Shown here one piece after another: positions 1 to 10,949 of a stretch of 64,000 nt of DNA. A program made the translations under genes and the position numbers. Source of the DNA: Styela clava. Its lineage: Eukaryota > Chordata > Ascidiacea > Stolidobranchia > Styelidae. Positions within the stretch are counted from its first letter, which is position 1; every line of letters begins with the position of its first letter. The stretch covers positions 11,170,974-11,234,973 of the forward strand of contig NC_135259.1 in assembly GCF_964204865.1 (NCBI RefSeq), in the 5' to 3' direction. The notes beneath the pieces are model-generated. The model searched no databases, was not told the DNA's origin, and saw only the letters and a list, made by a program, of their open reading frames with translations.

Positions 1-507
1 TCACCTTATGAAGAATTATATGGAAACGACTCAACAGTTTTATCTCATTTTTATCGTTTTCAAGAAATAGTACATGGTCGCAAACTTATAAAAGTTCCTC
101 GGGATAAAGTTTTGCCAACTTACCAATGTGTTAACATGTCAAGATGGTGTGCTAATTTTCACAGCCAATGGAGGTATTGTTACGCTGGAGATCGTATAAC
201 ATTTTATGAAGATGGCGTTTGGTCAATTTCTTCGGAAAGTAAATTCAATCCATATGTTTCTGGTACCTACGTACAGAGACTTGACTGGCAGTTTTCGTTG
301 ATTTATTCGAGATTATTACGATGCTTGGAGAAAGTCTTTAATGGCAATCCTGACCAAATTAAAATTTGCATGGTGGAAATGTACGAGTTAACGATGGTTG
401 GTAGAGAACTAGTTGCAACAAATATTCAACATACGAATAACACCGACGGGCAGTCTGTAGCAACACACAAACGGGGTTGTCCTACATTTTACTATATTTC
501 CGACTAG
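1..507 (+). CDS. VioB/ferritin-like domain protein, C-terminal part (5' end outside window)
   Basis: The frame is open from base 1 to the TAG at 505-507 (168 codons). No start is visible, so this is the last exon or the end of a longer gene. The N-terminal part has a HFYRFQEIVHGRKL stretch. The C-terminal part has DGVW, then a helix with LLRCLEKVFNGNPDQI, then a MYELTMVGRELVAT helix, and ends GCPTFYYIS. This order (HFYRF..E..GR, DGVW, LLR.L...FNG.P, MY.L...A..L.ATP, GP.FEY) matches the ferritin-like family related to VioB and RebD (iminophenyl-pyruvate dimer synthase type), which I recall mostly from bacteria. In that family the fold is a helical bundle that can bind metal. The substrate here is unknown. 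A polyadenylation signal AATAAA lies at 610-615. Family assignment is from recalled motifs and is moderately sure. Confidence 0.6.
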   Translation, partial: SPYEELYGNDSTVLSHFYRFQEIVHGRKLIKVPRDKVLPTYQCVNMSRWCANFHSQWRYCYAGDRITFYEDGVWSISSESKFNPYVSGTYVQRLDWQFSLIYSRLLRCLEKVFNGNPDQIKICMVEMYELTMVGRELVATNIQHTNNTDGQSVATHKRGCPTFYYISD

Positions 508-2158
508 TTCTAATTAAGTAATACATTAGATACTGTGAATTAGCTACATTAGTAAAAAAGCATTTCAACCAACTTTTTGATTGTATGTCATTCATAAAGC
601 AAAGAGAGTAATAAAATCTAGTACATACTGTATCTGTTCCTTAAGAGAAGATCATTATGACGATTTCTATTGTTTGCATATCTAGCGATAGCGATGCGAT
701 GTCTAGCAATTCAAATTGCACGTTCTTTATTTAATATCTATGAAGGTAAATTACAATAATTAAATTGTTTTGTTGTTCGTATTTTATAGGCAAAAATTTA
801 ACTTGCAAAATATAGTGGGCAAATCGCGACAAATGACACTGTAAAATATTTTGAATATTATATATATATATAGATGTATTAAAATGATATCATAAATGAA
901 ACATACTCTGACGACCAACCATTTTGAACAACTGGTGATTTGATTTAAATTGTCAATGCCAATAAATGTGTCTAGAATACTAAGTAATTTCGATTCTTGA
1001 GCAATTCAAAATGGTGCTTTTCCGTATAATGGATGACAGACAGTATTGGTATTTGAGGAAGCAATCGAAGTTTTGATCACCGCCCAGTCAACTAAAAGTT
1101 TACGGTACAATGCCTCAAGGTAAATAACCAGATAAAGTTTTGCCAACTTACCAATGTGTTAACATGTCAAGATGGTGTGCTAATTTTCACAGCCAATGGA
1201 GGTATTGTTACGCTGGAGATCGTATAACATTTTATGAAGATGGCGTTTGGTCAATTTCTTCGGAAAGTTAATTCAATCCATATGTTTCTGGTACCTACGT
1301 ACAGAGACTTGACTGGCAGTTTTCGTTGATTTATTCGAGATTATTACGATGCTTGGAGAAAGTCTTTAATGGCAATCCTGACCAAATTAAAATTTGCATG
1401 GTGGAAATGTACGAGTTAACGATGGTTGGTAGAGAACTAGTTGCAACAAATATTCAACATACGAATAACACCGACGGGCAGTCTGTAGCAACACACAAAC
1501 GGGGTTGTCCTACATTTTACTATATTTCCGACTAGTTCTAATTAAGTAATACATTAGATACTGTGAATTAGCTACATTAGTAAAAAAGCATTTCAACCAA
1601 CTTTTTGATTGTATGTCATTCATAAAGCAAAGAGAGTAATAAAATCTAGTACATACTGTATCTGTTCCTTAAGAGAAGATCATTATGACGATTTCTATTG
1701 TTTGCATATCTAGCGATAGCGATGCGATGTCTAGCAATTCAAATTGCACGTTCTTTATTTAATATCTATGAAGGTAAATTACAATAATTAAATTGTTTTG
1801 TTGTTCGTATTTTATAGGCAAAAATTTAACTTGCAAAATATAGTGGGCAAATCGCGACAAATGACACTGTAAAATATTTTGAATATTATATATATATATA
1901 GATGTATTAAAATGATATCATAAATGAAACATACTCTGACGACCAACCATTTTGAACAACTGGTGATTTGATTTAAATTGTCAATGCCAATAAATGTGTC
2001 TAGAATACTAAGTAATTTCGATTCTTGAGCAATTCAAAATGGTGCTTTTCCGTATAATGGATGACAGACAGTATTGGTATTTGAGGAAGCAATCGAAGTT
2101 TTGATCACCGCCCAGTCAACTAAAAGTTTACGGTACAATGCCTCAAGGTAAATAACCA
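103..2158 (+). repeat. Tandem duplication of 1,028 bp (two units)
   Basis: Bases 103-1130 are repeated at 1131-2158 with a constant offset of 1,028. The unit starts inside the coding frame of the ferritin-like gene and ends in its 3' flank, so the second unit has no 5' part of the gene. I saw one difference by eye: A at 241 is T at 1269. Even the TA run in the 3' flank has the same length in both. This means a very recent duplication or an assembly artefact. Confidence 0.95.
1131..1535 (+). pseudogene. Truncated duplicate of the VioB/ferritin-like gene
   Basis: This is the copy of the coding end carried by the second duplication unit. It lacks the upstream coding sequence (it starts at GATAAAGTTTTG inside the frame). 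Codon AAA at 241-243 of the first copy is TAA at 1269-1271 here. The remainder is identical, from LIYSRLLRC to FYYISD. With no start region and an in-frame stop it should not make the full domain. Confidence 0.8.
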
Positions 2159-3350
2159 ATAAAAATCACGTAGTCTACTAACTATTCTGAAAGATATCGG
2201 TAATCAGCATTTAATTTTTTCACCACACTGAAAATAAGCGTTGTACAAACAGTATGAAGAAAAAAACGTAAAACGGGTGGAGGTGGGTGCAAAGAAACGA
2301 TACTGGTTTAAAGAGCAGTGACACTCGTCTACAGTAAATAATACAGAAGAGAGAAAAAAGTCAAACATAGTATCAATAACAAAAATCATTGAAAAAACGG
2401 AACCCATCACATACAAACATATGACTCCAAGCACTGTCTAGTAAGGTAACCAATACGAGCGGCATTTCAAAGACACGGGAGCACTACAAACATGGCCAGA
2501 GTAACAAACATTAACTAAGAGGGAATAAAATTCAACGGGTCAGACTGGTCAATGAAAGCTATCCTTCCATGTTTTCATGTTACCATTAACAGTTGTGAGC
2601 CACCAAGAATCACCACAAGATAAAATATTATAAGTTTAAATTCAAGTATTACATCCAGATTCCATGTTTTCAAAGTTTTTTTTTTTAAAAAAATAAGGCC
2701 TTCTTTTTTCATTACTTGTAATTTGATTGGTCAAGCTCAAGGCGCAAAACAGAATTTTGATTTCAAACTTCAAAAAGAGAAAAAGAAAGTTGAGGGAGAT
2801 TAACGTGATTAAGTGGGTCTGAAATAACGCAACGAGCCCAAGATTCCACTTTGCTGTGGAACAGATCGAAGAAATGTGACTCACACGTGTGTAAAATAAA
2901 TTAAACTCTGGAGCCCTCCTACATCAATAACAATTTGAAAGTAATTCAAACATCGAAACTGCAAAAAAGTCAAAACGATTGAAAAATGAATCATTTGTAT
3001 TACTCTTCGATGCTTAAATAATTATTATAGAAATTATTGAAAATTTCGATTCAATTCGAAATGGAATATGATGTAAGGCACTTGTAGATCAATACAGCAA
3101 TTGATTACTATATATTTTTATCTTATGTTGTTGACAAGCAAATAAACACTTAATTTTAGAATACACTCGACTGACATCATACCTCGTTGAAAGGGTGACT
3201 CAAAATACACAATAAAGATATTGAATGTCACGAAAATAGCCTTGATTTGAAATTCTGAAATTTCAAAACCTTACTTATATCCGTTTAAGAAATCTCATTT
3301 TCAAATTTTTCTATTGAAATCGAAATCGAATCAGTTTAAGAATTTCGCCA
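2159..3350. other. Intergenic, no gene seen
   Basis: AT-rich sequence between the duplicated ferritin-like unit and the promoter of the first trefoil-like gene. Open frames here are short, low in complexity and without recognisable domains or splice context. Confidence 0.6.
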
Positions 3351-3357
3351 GCGCCCT

Positions 3358-3368
3358 CTATAAAAGCG
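3358..3368 (+). promoter_or_regulatory. TATA box of trefoil-like gene 1
   Basis: TCTATAAAAGC is a strong TATA-box match. The coding start is at 3834. A splice acceptor (TTATTGCAG, ending 3790) lies between, so an untranslated first exon and a 5' UTR intron are likely. Confidence 0.5.
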
Positions 3369-3833
3369 GAGGAGGGTATACATCACAATTCATATAATAT
3401 TCAATTTGTGCATTTGCGTGAGAATTACGTGAGATTGTTCAATAGTAATTTTTGGATTTGGATTTGAAGTTTTCAAATTCAGAACAACCGTTTTAATTCC
3501 GTTTAATTTTGCACCAAATGCGACGTATGTATAAGGCCGTAACAATTGCATGCAAAATTTGTACCCCAGAAAGTTATTGTTGGACATTTTGATAAATTTA
3601 TTTCAATAAAGGTTGATCTTTTAAATTTATGATTAAGGATATACTTTGAATTATCAAAATTGTCAAATATTATAAATCGAAAAAGGAATAATATGAGACT
3701 GTAAATTATGCGCTGTAATTTTCTGGTCTGTAAATGATTGAAATCATGGATTTCTAAAAGCATTGAATATTTTGTTTTCAATTATTGCAGTTATACTTAT
3801 CGATATACAAAGGAATCTTGAATAAATCTCAAA

Positions 3834-6616
3834 ATGAAGTTTCTCATTGTTGCAACAATTGCTGTGCTATTTTTGGCCGCAGAAAGTCGCAGACTGCAAC
3901 CCTCTCAATGCGAATCGGGAAGAATCGTAATAGCTTTGATGGGAATCTGCCCTATGGAAGGTAATTTGAATCATTTCATTTTAGAAGAAACATTGATATT
4001 TATTGACGCAAACATTGTAAAAAAAATCTATCATTCAGATGCGGAAATCTGCAGAGATATTTGTGACGGAACAGAAGTTAAAGATATAGAAGAATGCTCT
4101 CTCACGCCAGAATGTTGTTGGAACGGTCATCATTGCGCGATGAAAATTGTAAGATATATTTTAGACGAGCTTTTATAATTTACCACTTCAAAATTCATAT
4201 TCGAAAAAATTAAAACTCACTTGGTATATATATTAGTAGTCATTGCAATGATTTCACGCCAACCAACTGTTTTAGTTTATCATGATTAAAAAATGATTAT
4301 TCTAATTTAAATTATTGTTAATCCATAATCAGAATTTCCATACACGACCTTACAGCTTCTGAATAAATAATGCTTATCTGATATTCGTGAAATGGCTTTG
4401 TTTTAAACAGTCGCCGTTACACAAGTTACCATATTATCACAGTCTTGTTATTGTACATATATGTTGAAATAAGGCAAATTAAAGTTTTATTATGGTGAGA
4501 TATAACACATGCAAATGCTTTATAGATCCCATCCTATATCGTGGATAAAGACGACACAGTGGAGGAAGAAAATCATGACAAGAAAGTCGACACCTCCGGG
4601 GTACGTTTTTTCGTCTGTTGAATAATACACCATTTTAGTTCTTAATTCTTGAACAAATAAGATACTGTCAATTTTGAAAGTAACTTAATTTAGTATGTTG
4701 CGTAGATTGGAAATTCGTGTTTGACAAGCACGTAATATCGCAAAATAAGATTTTCATTGAGTTGCTTCTTATTTACAAATTACAGAAGACGCTTTCCCGT
4801 GTAAGACGCCAGTCCTCTAAAAGAAATGAAATTAGCATTGAAGCTGTAAGTACGGAAGTGAATAATTGTTGTTGTTTTATGATCTTTTACAATCAGACTA
4901 ACCGATTAACTTGCTTATCTAACAGAACGCCGAAGGAAAAGACGGCAGAGTTGATGCTGAATATAGAAGGGTAAATACTATTATGGTATTTTTTAAATTT
5001 TTTGAGTCACAAACACAATCCTAAATTTCAAGCGGGATAATTCTCCTGGGCAAAAAACAGTGCCAAATGATGCATACTAGCACTATTGATGCCATGGAAT
5101 ATTTTAAAAGGAAATTAGTTTGGAACTACCGAATTATTTACATATCTATCAGGGTATTACAGAAACTTTCAGTAATCCCGTAATTGTATATGAAAAATTC
5201 ACATCAATATTGAATACAAATATTCCTTCTATTTTCAGAACAACAGAGATTCGAAATATACGATTGGTGGAGTGAGTCGTTTATCTTCTAGTATGTTGCA
5301 ATGATAGAATTTGATGCTGAGTCCGTATGAATTTGCGAACAAGATTTTTGGCTTAATTCAAAGAATTGTTTATTACATTGTCAGATTCATATTATTGTAA
5401 ATATCATCTCGCGCAGAGCGAACAGCAGTTCTACAAGAAAAACACTGTTAATAGTCAGTCACAAAATCTGTCAGCATTTTACTTGAAAAACTGATTTAGG
5501 AAGATTTCGAAAATCATAAATCGGACTTTATTGGTTGTCGGTATACCGTACAATTTTTGTATTCCCCGTTTCAATAAACTACATACTATTATATATAAGA
5601 AAATTGTTCAGATGCTAGAACGACCCGAATGTATTATGGAGACGTTTTTTCTTCTCCCTGATACGACATCATAGTCGTATATAAATAAAACATGTATAAT
5701 TATTTAACCATGACCTTATTTCCTCAGCATGCAACAACTTACGGTGATTATGGAGTTCGTGGATCCTATGAAAAGGTAAGTTTAGATTTGAATTTTTAAT
5801 ATGGAGATATTTCGATACCACATCAGTGGATATATTTTTGTTTTTGTCACATCATGTTAACTCCTGTATCATTTCATTGACGTCAAGTTTCCTAGATGTG
5901 GGAAATTTGAGCAGCCAATCTGGTGAAAGTACGGCCTTAATTTTGTTCACGACAATACTGTTAATTTACAAACAAAAGTATTAACTTTCTCTTGGGCATC
6001 TTGCGCATCGCGCTATTTGCCTGCGTTTGACTGCTTAATTTGTTGACATTTTTAAATTTAATATTTCAGAAACTTGGCCGTGGACGCTTTGGAGTAAGCG
6101 GAGTAAGTATTTATTTTTTATTTTCTTTATTGCCGTGAAAAGCATATGTTTTCATTAGGTGTGTTTGACAAGGAACGGAGACAAGGAACATGTCTGATGT
6201 CTAAATACAGCCATGTATGTAACAAATAAGTTATTCAAATGACTGCAATGTTTTAGGTTCTGTGTGGTCGAATCAATTGTTACAGTTTTGTCGTTGACTT
6301 TTGTGGATTGTCATTTTTCATATTGTTTCAAATTTCCTCAAACATCTTCATTTACCAAAGCGTGTAGTTAGGTATATATGAAATCAGTTTTTGGTTTCAA
6401 TTAGCTGGACACAAATCTTACTGTACAAATCTTTTAGCGCAGCAAACATAGTCTAAAAAAAATCAATGCAGTTCCAATAAAAATAAAATCATTAATGTGA
6501 AGTTTGGGGCTGTATACTTAGCTGCATTTATTTATGAATATTGAATTTACATATAACAGGGATACAGCAGATATGGGGGATCCCGCATTGGTGCAAGATA
6601 CAGCTTTCCATTTTAA
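3834..6616 (+). CDS. Secreted trefoil-like / Gly-rich precursor, paralogue 1 (9 exons, 195 aa)
   Basis: Exons: 3834-3960, 4039-4148, 4526-4600, 4786-4845, 4926-4970, 5239-5271, 5728-5775, 6070-6102, 6560-6616; total 588 bp, frame kept throughout. The first intron is phase 1, the rest phase 0. Residues 1-18 are a signal peptide. Residues 26-77 hold eight cysteines, including R-x-x-C-D-G and C-x5-CCW-x4-C, which resemble a P-type (trefoil) domain with an altered first loop; strict trefoil spacing is not met. An acidic spacer follows. RVRR (109-112) then Gln113 is a proprotein-convertase site that would expose an N-terminal Gln. The rest is basic and rich in Gly, Tyr and Arg, spread over tiny exons, and ends YSFPF. 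AATAAA lies at 6797-6802. The same exon plan recurs at 10950-13514. Function is unknown; a secreted mucosal or antimicrobial-type peptide precursor is my inference. Confidence 0.82.
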
Positions 6617-6819
6617 ATTATACGAAGACGAAGATGAATGGACGAACAGATCAGCATTTCATCCATTTAATGAAATTTATCTACCTATACCCATAAACAT
6701 TCATTCATTAGACACATAAATATATTCTCATTAAATTGCTAACTTCCATGTAGCTTCACATTATTCAGATTCATTTCTTTCATATAGATTGGCATCAATA
6801 AACTCTTACTCCTGCATAA

Positions 6820-8415
6820 ATAATTTGGTGTTTAAAAAATTGGGCGTGGTATTTTGAAGAGCATACCTTTAATAGGACCAGAACCTCAAGCCGGAAACGA
6901 CAGTCTATTCTATAGCTTTGCCAGTAAATAGTTATCAGCATGTGAGGTATAAGTTGAGAACTCGGAGGGAGAGAGAGAGAGAGAGAGAGTCGGAGTCAAA
7001 TATTTTTACAACCCGGACGCGGAGCCAATTGTTAGAGTTCTCCGACTCCACAGTCCACAGATTTTGTTGGTGAAGGCTACTTGACTATAACTTCTGATTG
7101 TTTATATCTCATGGATAAAAGTCTACTTGGTATCGTTAAATACTTTTATAAATGCAGTGTTATTCATGGGAAACTTTTTTAAATACAGCCCAATAAGCTA
7201 AGATTATCACACGATCAACTTGCAATCGGCTGTCTAACTATTTATTAAATGATACTTCAGATGTCGCAAAAATAAGAAGTTTTTACATCAAAATCATTGT
7301 TTTAGTCCAAATAATTGTTTCAAGCATCAAATATTTATCATGTTAATATCGCATCGTGTCTGTGCTTGTTTTCACGATCTTAATTTGATTTCAAATGTTA
7401 TAATTAAAAATAGGTGACTATATCAATTTAAAATCTGAAAAATGCAGAAATTTGTTTCCTGTATTTATCAAAAAATGCAATTTGAAAAATTCCAAACGCC
7501 ACAATGTTTGACTTCAGGACGAGTAGAAATGTACAGTTATTCATAGCAAAAAATTTGATTGAATTTTACCAAAAAAAAAATTTACTTGAAGAGTGAACGT
7601 TGGTTATCCGTTACAAAAAAACATTTATTTTTAAAGTAGAGCAGTGTACACATACAACAAACTAACTCAAACGCAATCAGTTGCAGGAACAGCAAAATCT
7701 AATAACAACATAACAAGAATTGTATTACCTAACGAGTAATAGCGAACAGATGAACATGTTTTGTTTATTAGGGTTTCAAAAGCATTTATAGATGGAATAT
7801 TTTAAGATAAAATATTTATTTGCAAAGTTGCAGACAAATTTATTTCTTATTTCTATTTTCAAAATTAAAATTGAAACCTATTTGAGAATATAATTACGGA
7901 ATTAGTATTACAAGCATCATATTAATGTTCCATACCAAATGCAGTTCAACGAGTTATTTCACCATCTGCTAAGCCTTTTCTTTAAGAGCCTCAATATTGT
8001 TCCTTCGCCGCACGTCTAGATGGTATGAATTGGATACATTATTGTACCGTGTATACACAAGGTTCGTTTGCTACGGTCTTGAAGATTTTCCGCTATTTAG
8101 GTGAAGTAAAATACTTTCAAATTTGATTTGCTTGAAAAATGATTTCAAACCTGTCAAATTAGCAGTTCTTCGCATGGGTATTATTTTTAGATTCGACTTC
8201 ATGTGAAACAGCGTGCTCGTATTTTGTATCGTATTAAGCGAAAAGGTGTGTTTAAGTCATCAACGACTATTTATTGGAAAGCGTCACAAGACAATATTTG
8301 CGATAACTCTGTTGTATTAGTTTCTATTACCTTTGCAAAACACATTCTCAAATTCCATTTTCACCGCTGGCCAATGGCATTGAGCTTATCATTTTCATCT
8401 TTGCAAACAAACTAC
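6820..8415. other. Intergenic, microsatellite only
   Basis: There is a (GA)n run at about 6967-6989. Otherwise this is AT-rich sequence with no gene or clear repeat structure that I can support. Confidence 0.5.
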
Positions 8416-8417
8416 AC

Positions 8418-9705
8418 CACTGGTTCCCAACCGCCGACCAGCGTCCACCTACCTGTCGGTCCGCGAAATATATATCATTGCAACAAGGAATTGACGGCCT
8501 GCCCATTTCTTTTGTTTTACATCCTATAGATGCGTAAACCAAACTTGAACAGAGGTCCTAGTTAGGCCTATGTTGAGCCTTGAACGGTTTGGTGTTTCGT
8601 CTATGGCGTCATAACGGTACATTGTAACGCAGCAGTTCGAGAGCAGATAGTTGTGGTTTTTAACCTTTGAATGCCTTCCGAAACCCTACGTTACTCTGGA
8701 AGCTTTCGTCGAACCCCAATGTTTTGAAAAGTTGAAATCAGGGGCGCAACCAGAAATATATGAAGGAAGGCTAATTTACTGCAAGGTTATAGAAAATACA
8801 ACCGCCTTTGATCAACAGAGTAGGAATTTGTTGCGTTATTATTACGGAAAGGTTAAGTTTTAATGGCTAAATTTGAAAACATTTCCAAAAGATTATCAAC
8901 CCCAAACCACTTGAGTGGGCCACTGGTTATATGCATAGCAACATAAATTGCGATAAAAAAAACAACTACTCGTAGTTAATCGAACAGGTCTCGTTCCTGG
9001 TTGAGCTATTTCACAAAAGAAATCTCGCAATTGCAAAAACTTTTCGGACAAACTCGGAACTACCACGAACATTGTGGTGTAAACCTAGATAACCATACAC
9101 CGTGTTGAAAAAACTTCTGTGCCACGTTAGCGTCCGCGGTAGGAGACTTGTTGGCAGACCAATAAGTGTGTGACTGGGAAGGGAAAAAGTTACAGGGCAA
9201 AAATAACAACTTTGAAAATCCGAAAGCTAAAATGATGTATTGAAAGCGTTGTGGCCCAAGTCATTCGCACCCCAGACTTCAAGGAACAATCTGGTGGAGA
9301 TAAGAGGATTGTTTTAAAGAAATATAGATACGGTATGACACAGCACCAGGACGTCCACATTCCTCAATTTCCATATTCATTCGCGTGATCTTACCTCCCA
9401 TTTTCAACTTGTGCTTAAAAGAGCTACATTTTACTAGTAGATTATGATTATGAACGTTACGCAAATATTCAGCTTAAAATCAAAGGGTTTCTCATATTAT
9501 TCTAAGATATTTCCATAATCAAGTGGCATCTTAAAACGCGTGCGACGTTAAAGTTAAGTTTTTGATTAACCGGGATATAAGATATAACTGTAATTGACAG
9601 TTCCAAAAAAACTTGTATCGTGTGGAACTGCACATAGTTAACCCCTGGAATAGCTTCACCAAACCCCAGGGGTTCGATCGAACCAAGATTTAGAAACACT
9701 GGTAG
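8418..9705. mobile_element. Possible degenerate hAT-like element
   Basis: The left edge reads CACTGGTTCCCAACC. The right edge, read on the other strand, starts CAGTGTTTCTAAATC. Both resemble degenerate hAT inverted repeats. Just inside the right edge is the palindrome GGTTCGATCGAACC. No clean 8-bp target duplication was found and no transposase frame is seen. Low confidence. Confidence 0.25.
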
Positions 9706-10141
9706 TACCTGCCTTATTGAATTTTAAACTGGTAACTCGTCTGGGAAACCTTTGGATTGTTAATCCCCTTTCAAAGGATTGGTACAATTTAAACGCTGTT
9801 GAGAAAGAATCGATGATTGAACCTATTTTCGATACCACGTTGATGTTGGATGATAAAAACTTGAATTTGTTCACAGTTTTGATGAAGAACTTCTTTAACG
9901 ACACGTTTTTCTTTTCATATCAATCATTAGCCCAAATTTCTGATTACACGCATTCAAATTATTTTAAAATAAATAGATATTTAGCATAATAAAGTGCCGA
10001 TACAATTTTATAGTTGAAAATTAAAAAATGCAAGAAAAAGCTAGATTTGGGTAATACAAGTAAAGTAAAAAATTGATGAGTCAATGCTAATGCTCATGAC
10101 AAGCCTTACTGAAATAGTTTATTATGCATTGCGTAATTCAA

Positions 10142-10222
10142 ATTTGTTTTCGGCTTCGTGTCGTGCAAATGCGTATTTTGAAATTTGTTTTTGGCTAAGT
10201 GTCGTGCAAATGCGTATTCTGT
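10142..10222. repeat. Two-copy tandem repeat of about 41 bp
   Basis: The segment GTGTCGTGCAAATGCGTATT and its flanks occur twice in a row with small differences. It lies in the intergenic region upstream of trefoil-like gene 2. No function is apparent. Confidence 0.7.
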
Positions 10223-10949
10223 GGAATTATGGTTGTTTTCAATTCACAGGAATCGAATCCTTAATTTCCCAAATTATTTCCAACAAAAATGTTCAAGATT
10301 AACTTTATTATAAATCGAAACCAATCCAGGCTGAAAACGATTGAAATGGAGCAGTTTCTATATATACAAAATAAAGAAATTGTGTTTGCGTTCACAGCAA
10401 AAAATAATACCATGATGTAATACTGGATTGACATCAGAATAAATATATCCAAACTGCATCTCCTGCATATCGAAAATTTGTTAAGTATTGCTCAACGACC
10501 ATCGGCAAATGAATAATTAGGTTTCGACCGCATTTATAACTGAAATAAATTGTAGCTCAAATTGAAATTGCAAATATCAAAACTAATAGAAACTTATTGA
10601 ATATTATAAATACCAAATTGGACCAATTTGCAAGCGTTGAAAATTATATAAATACCAGTACTGTTTTGGTGATACACATTTTTAATTAGTGATAGCTATG
10701 ATGTTACAGTGAAGCAGAAGAAATTTATTATCACTTTACCACGAATTTATAATTGTTGATATGAAAATCTCTCGAAATTATTAGAATATTTCATGCTAAA
10801 CAAACTATTAATTCTTTGTCAATTTAAAAGTAGTTCAACAGTGGCTCATGCAAAATCAAATAATCATTTATTTCTATGTTTCCATTCTTTTATTAGTCTG
10901 GCAAGTTTTTATCGTTACAACGGATTCGATCAAAACTGTTGATAACAAT

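Noticed and set aside
6534-6719. Open frame starting at 6534 as a small gene
   Set aside because: It is a different frame over the last exon of paralogue 1. The exon starting at 6560 after AACAG, read in the spliced frame, aligns with the final exon of paralogue 2.
10848-10949. Longer N-terminus for trefoil-like paralogue 2 starting at 10848
   Set aside because: The upstream frame encodes a second hydrophobic segment with no equivalent in paralogue 1. The ATG at 10950 starts a normal signal peptide and gives an identical 127-bp first exon.
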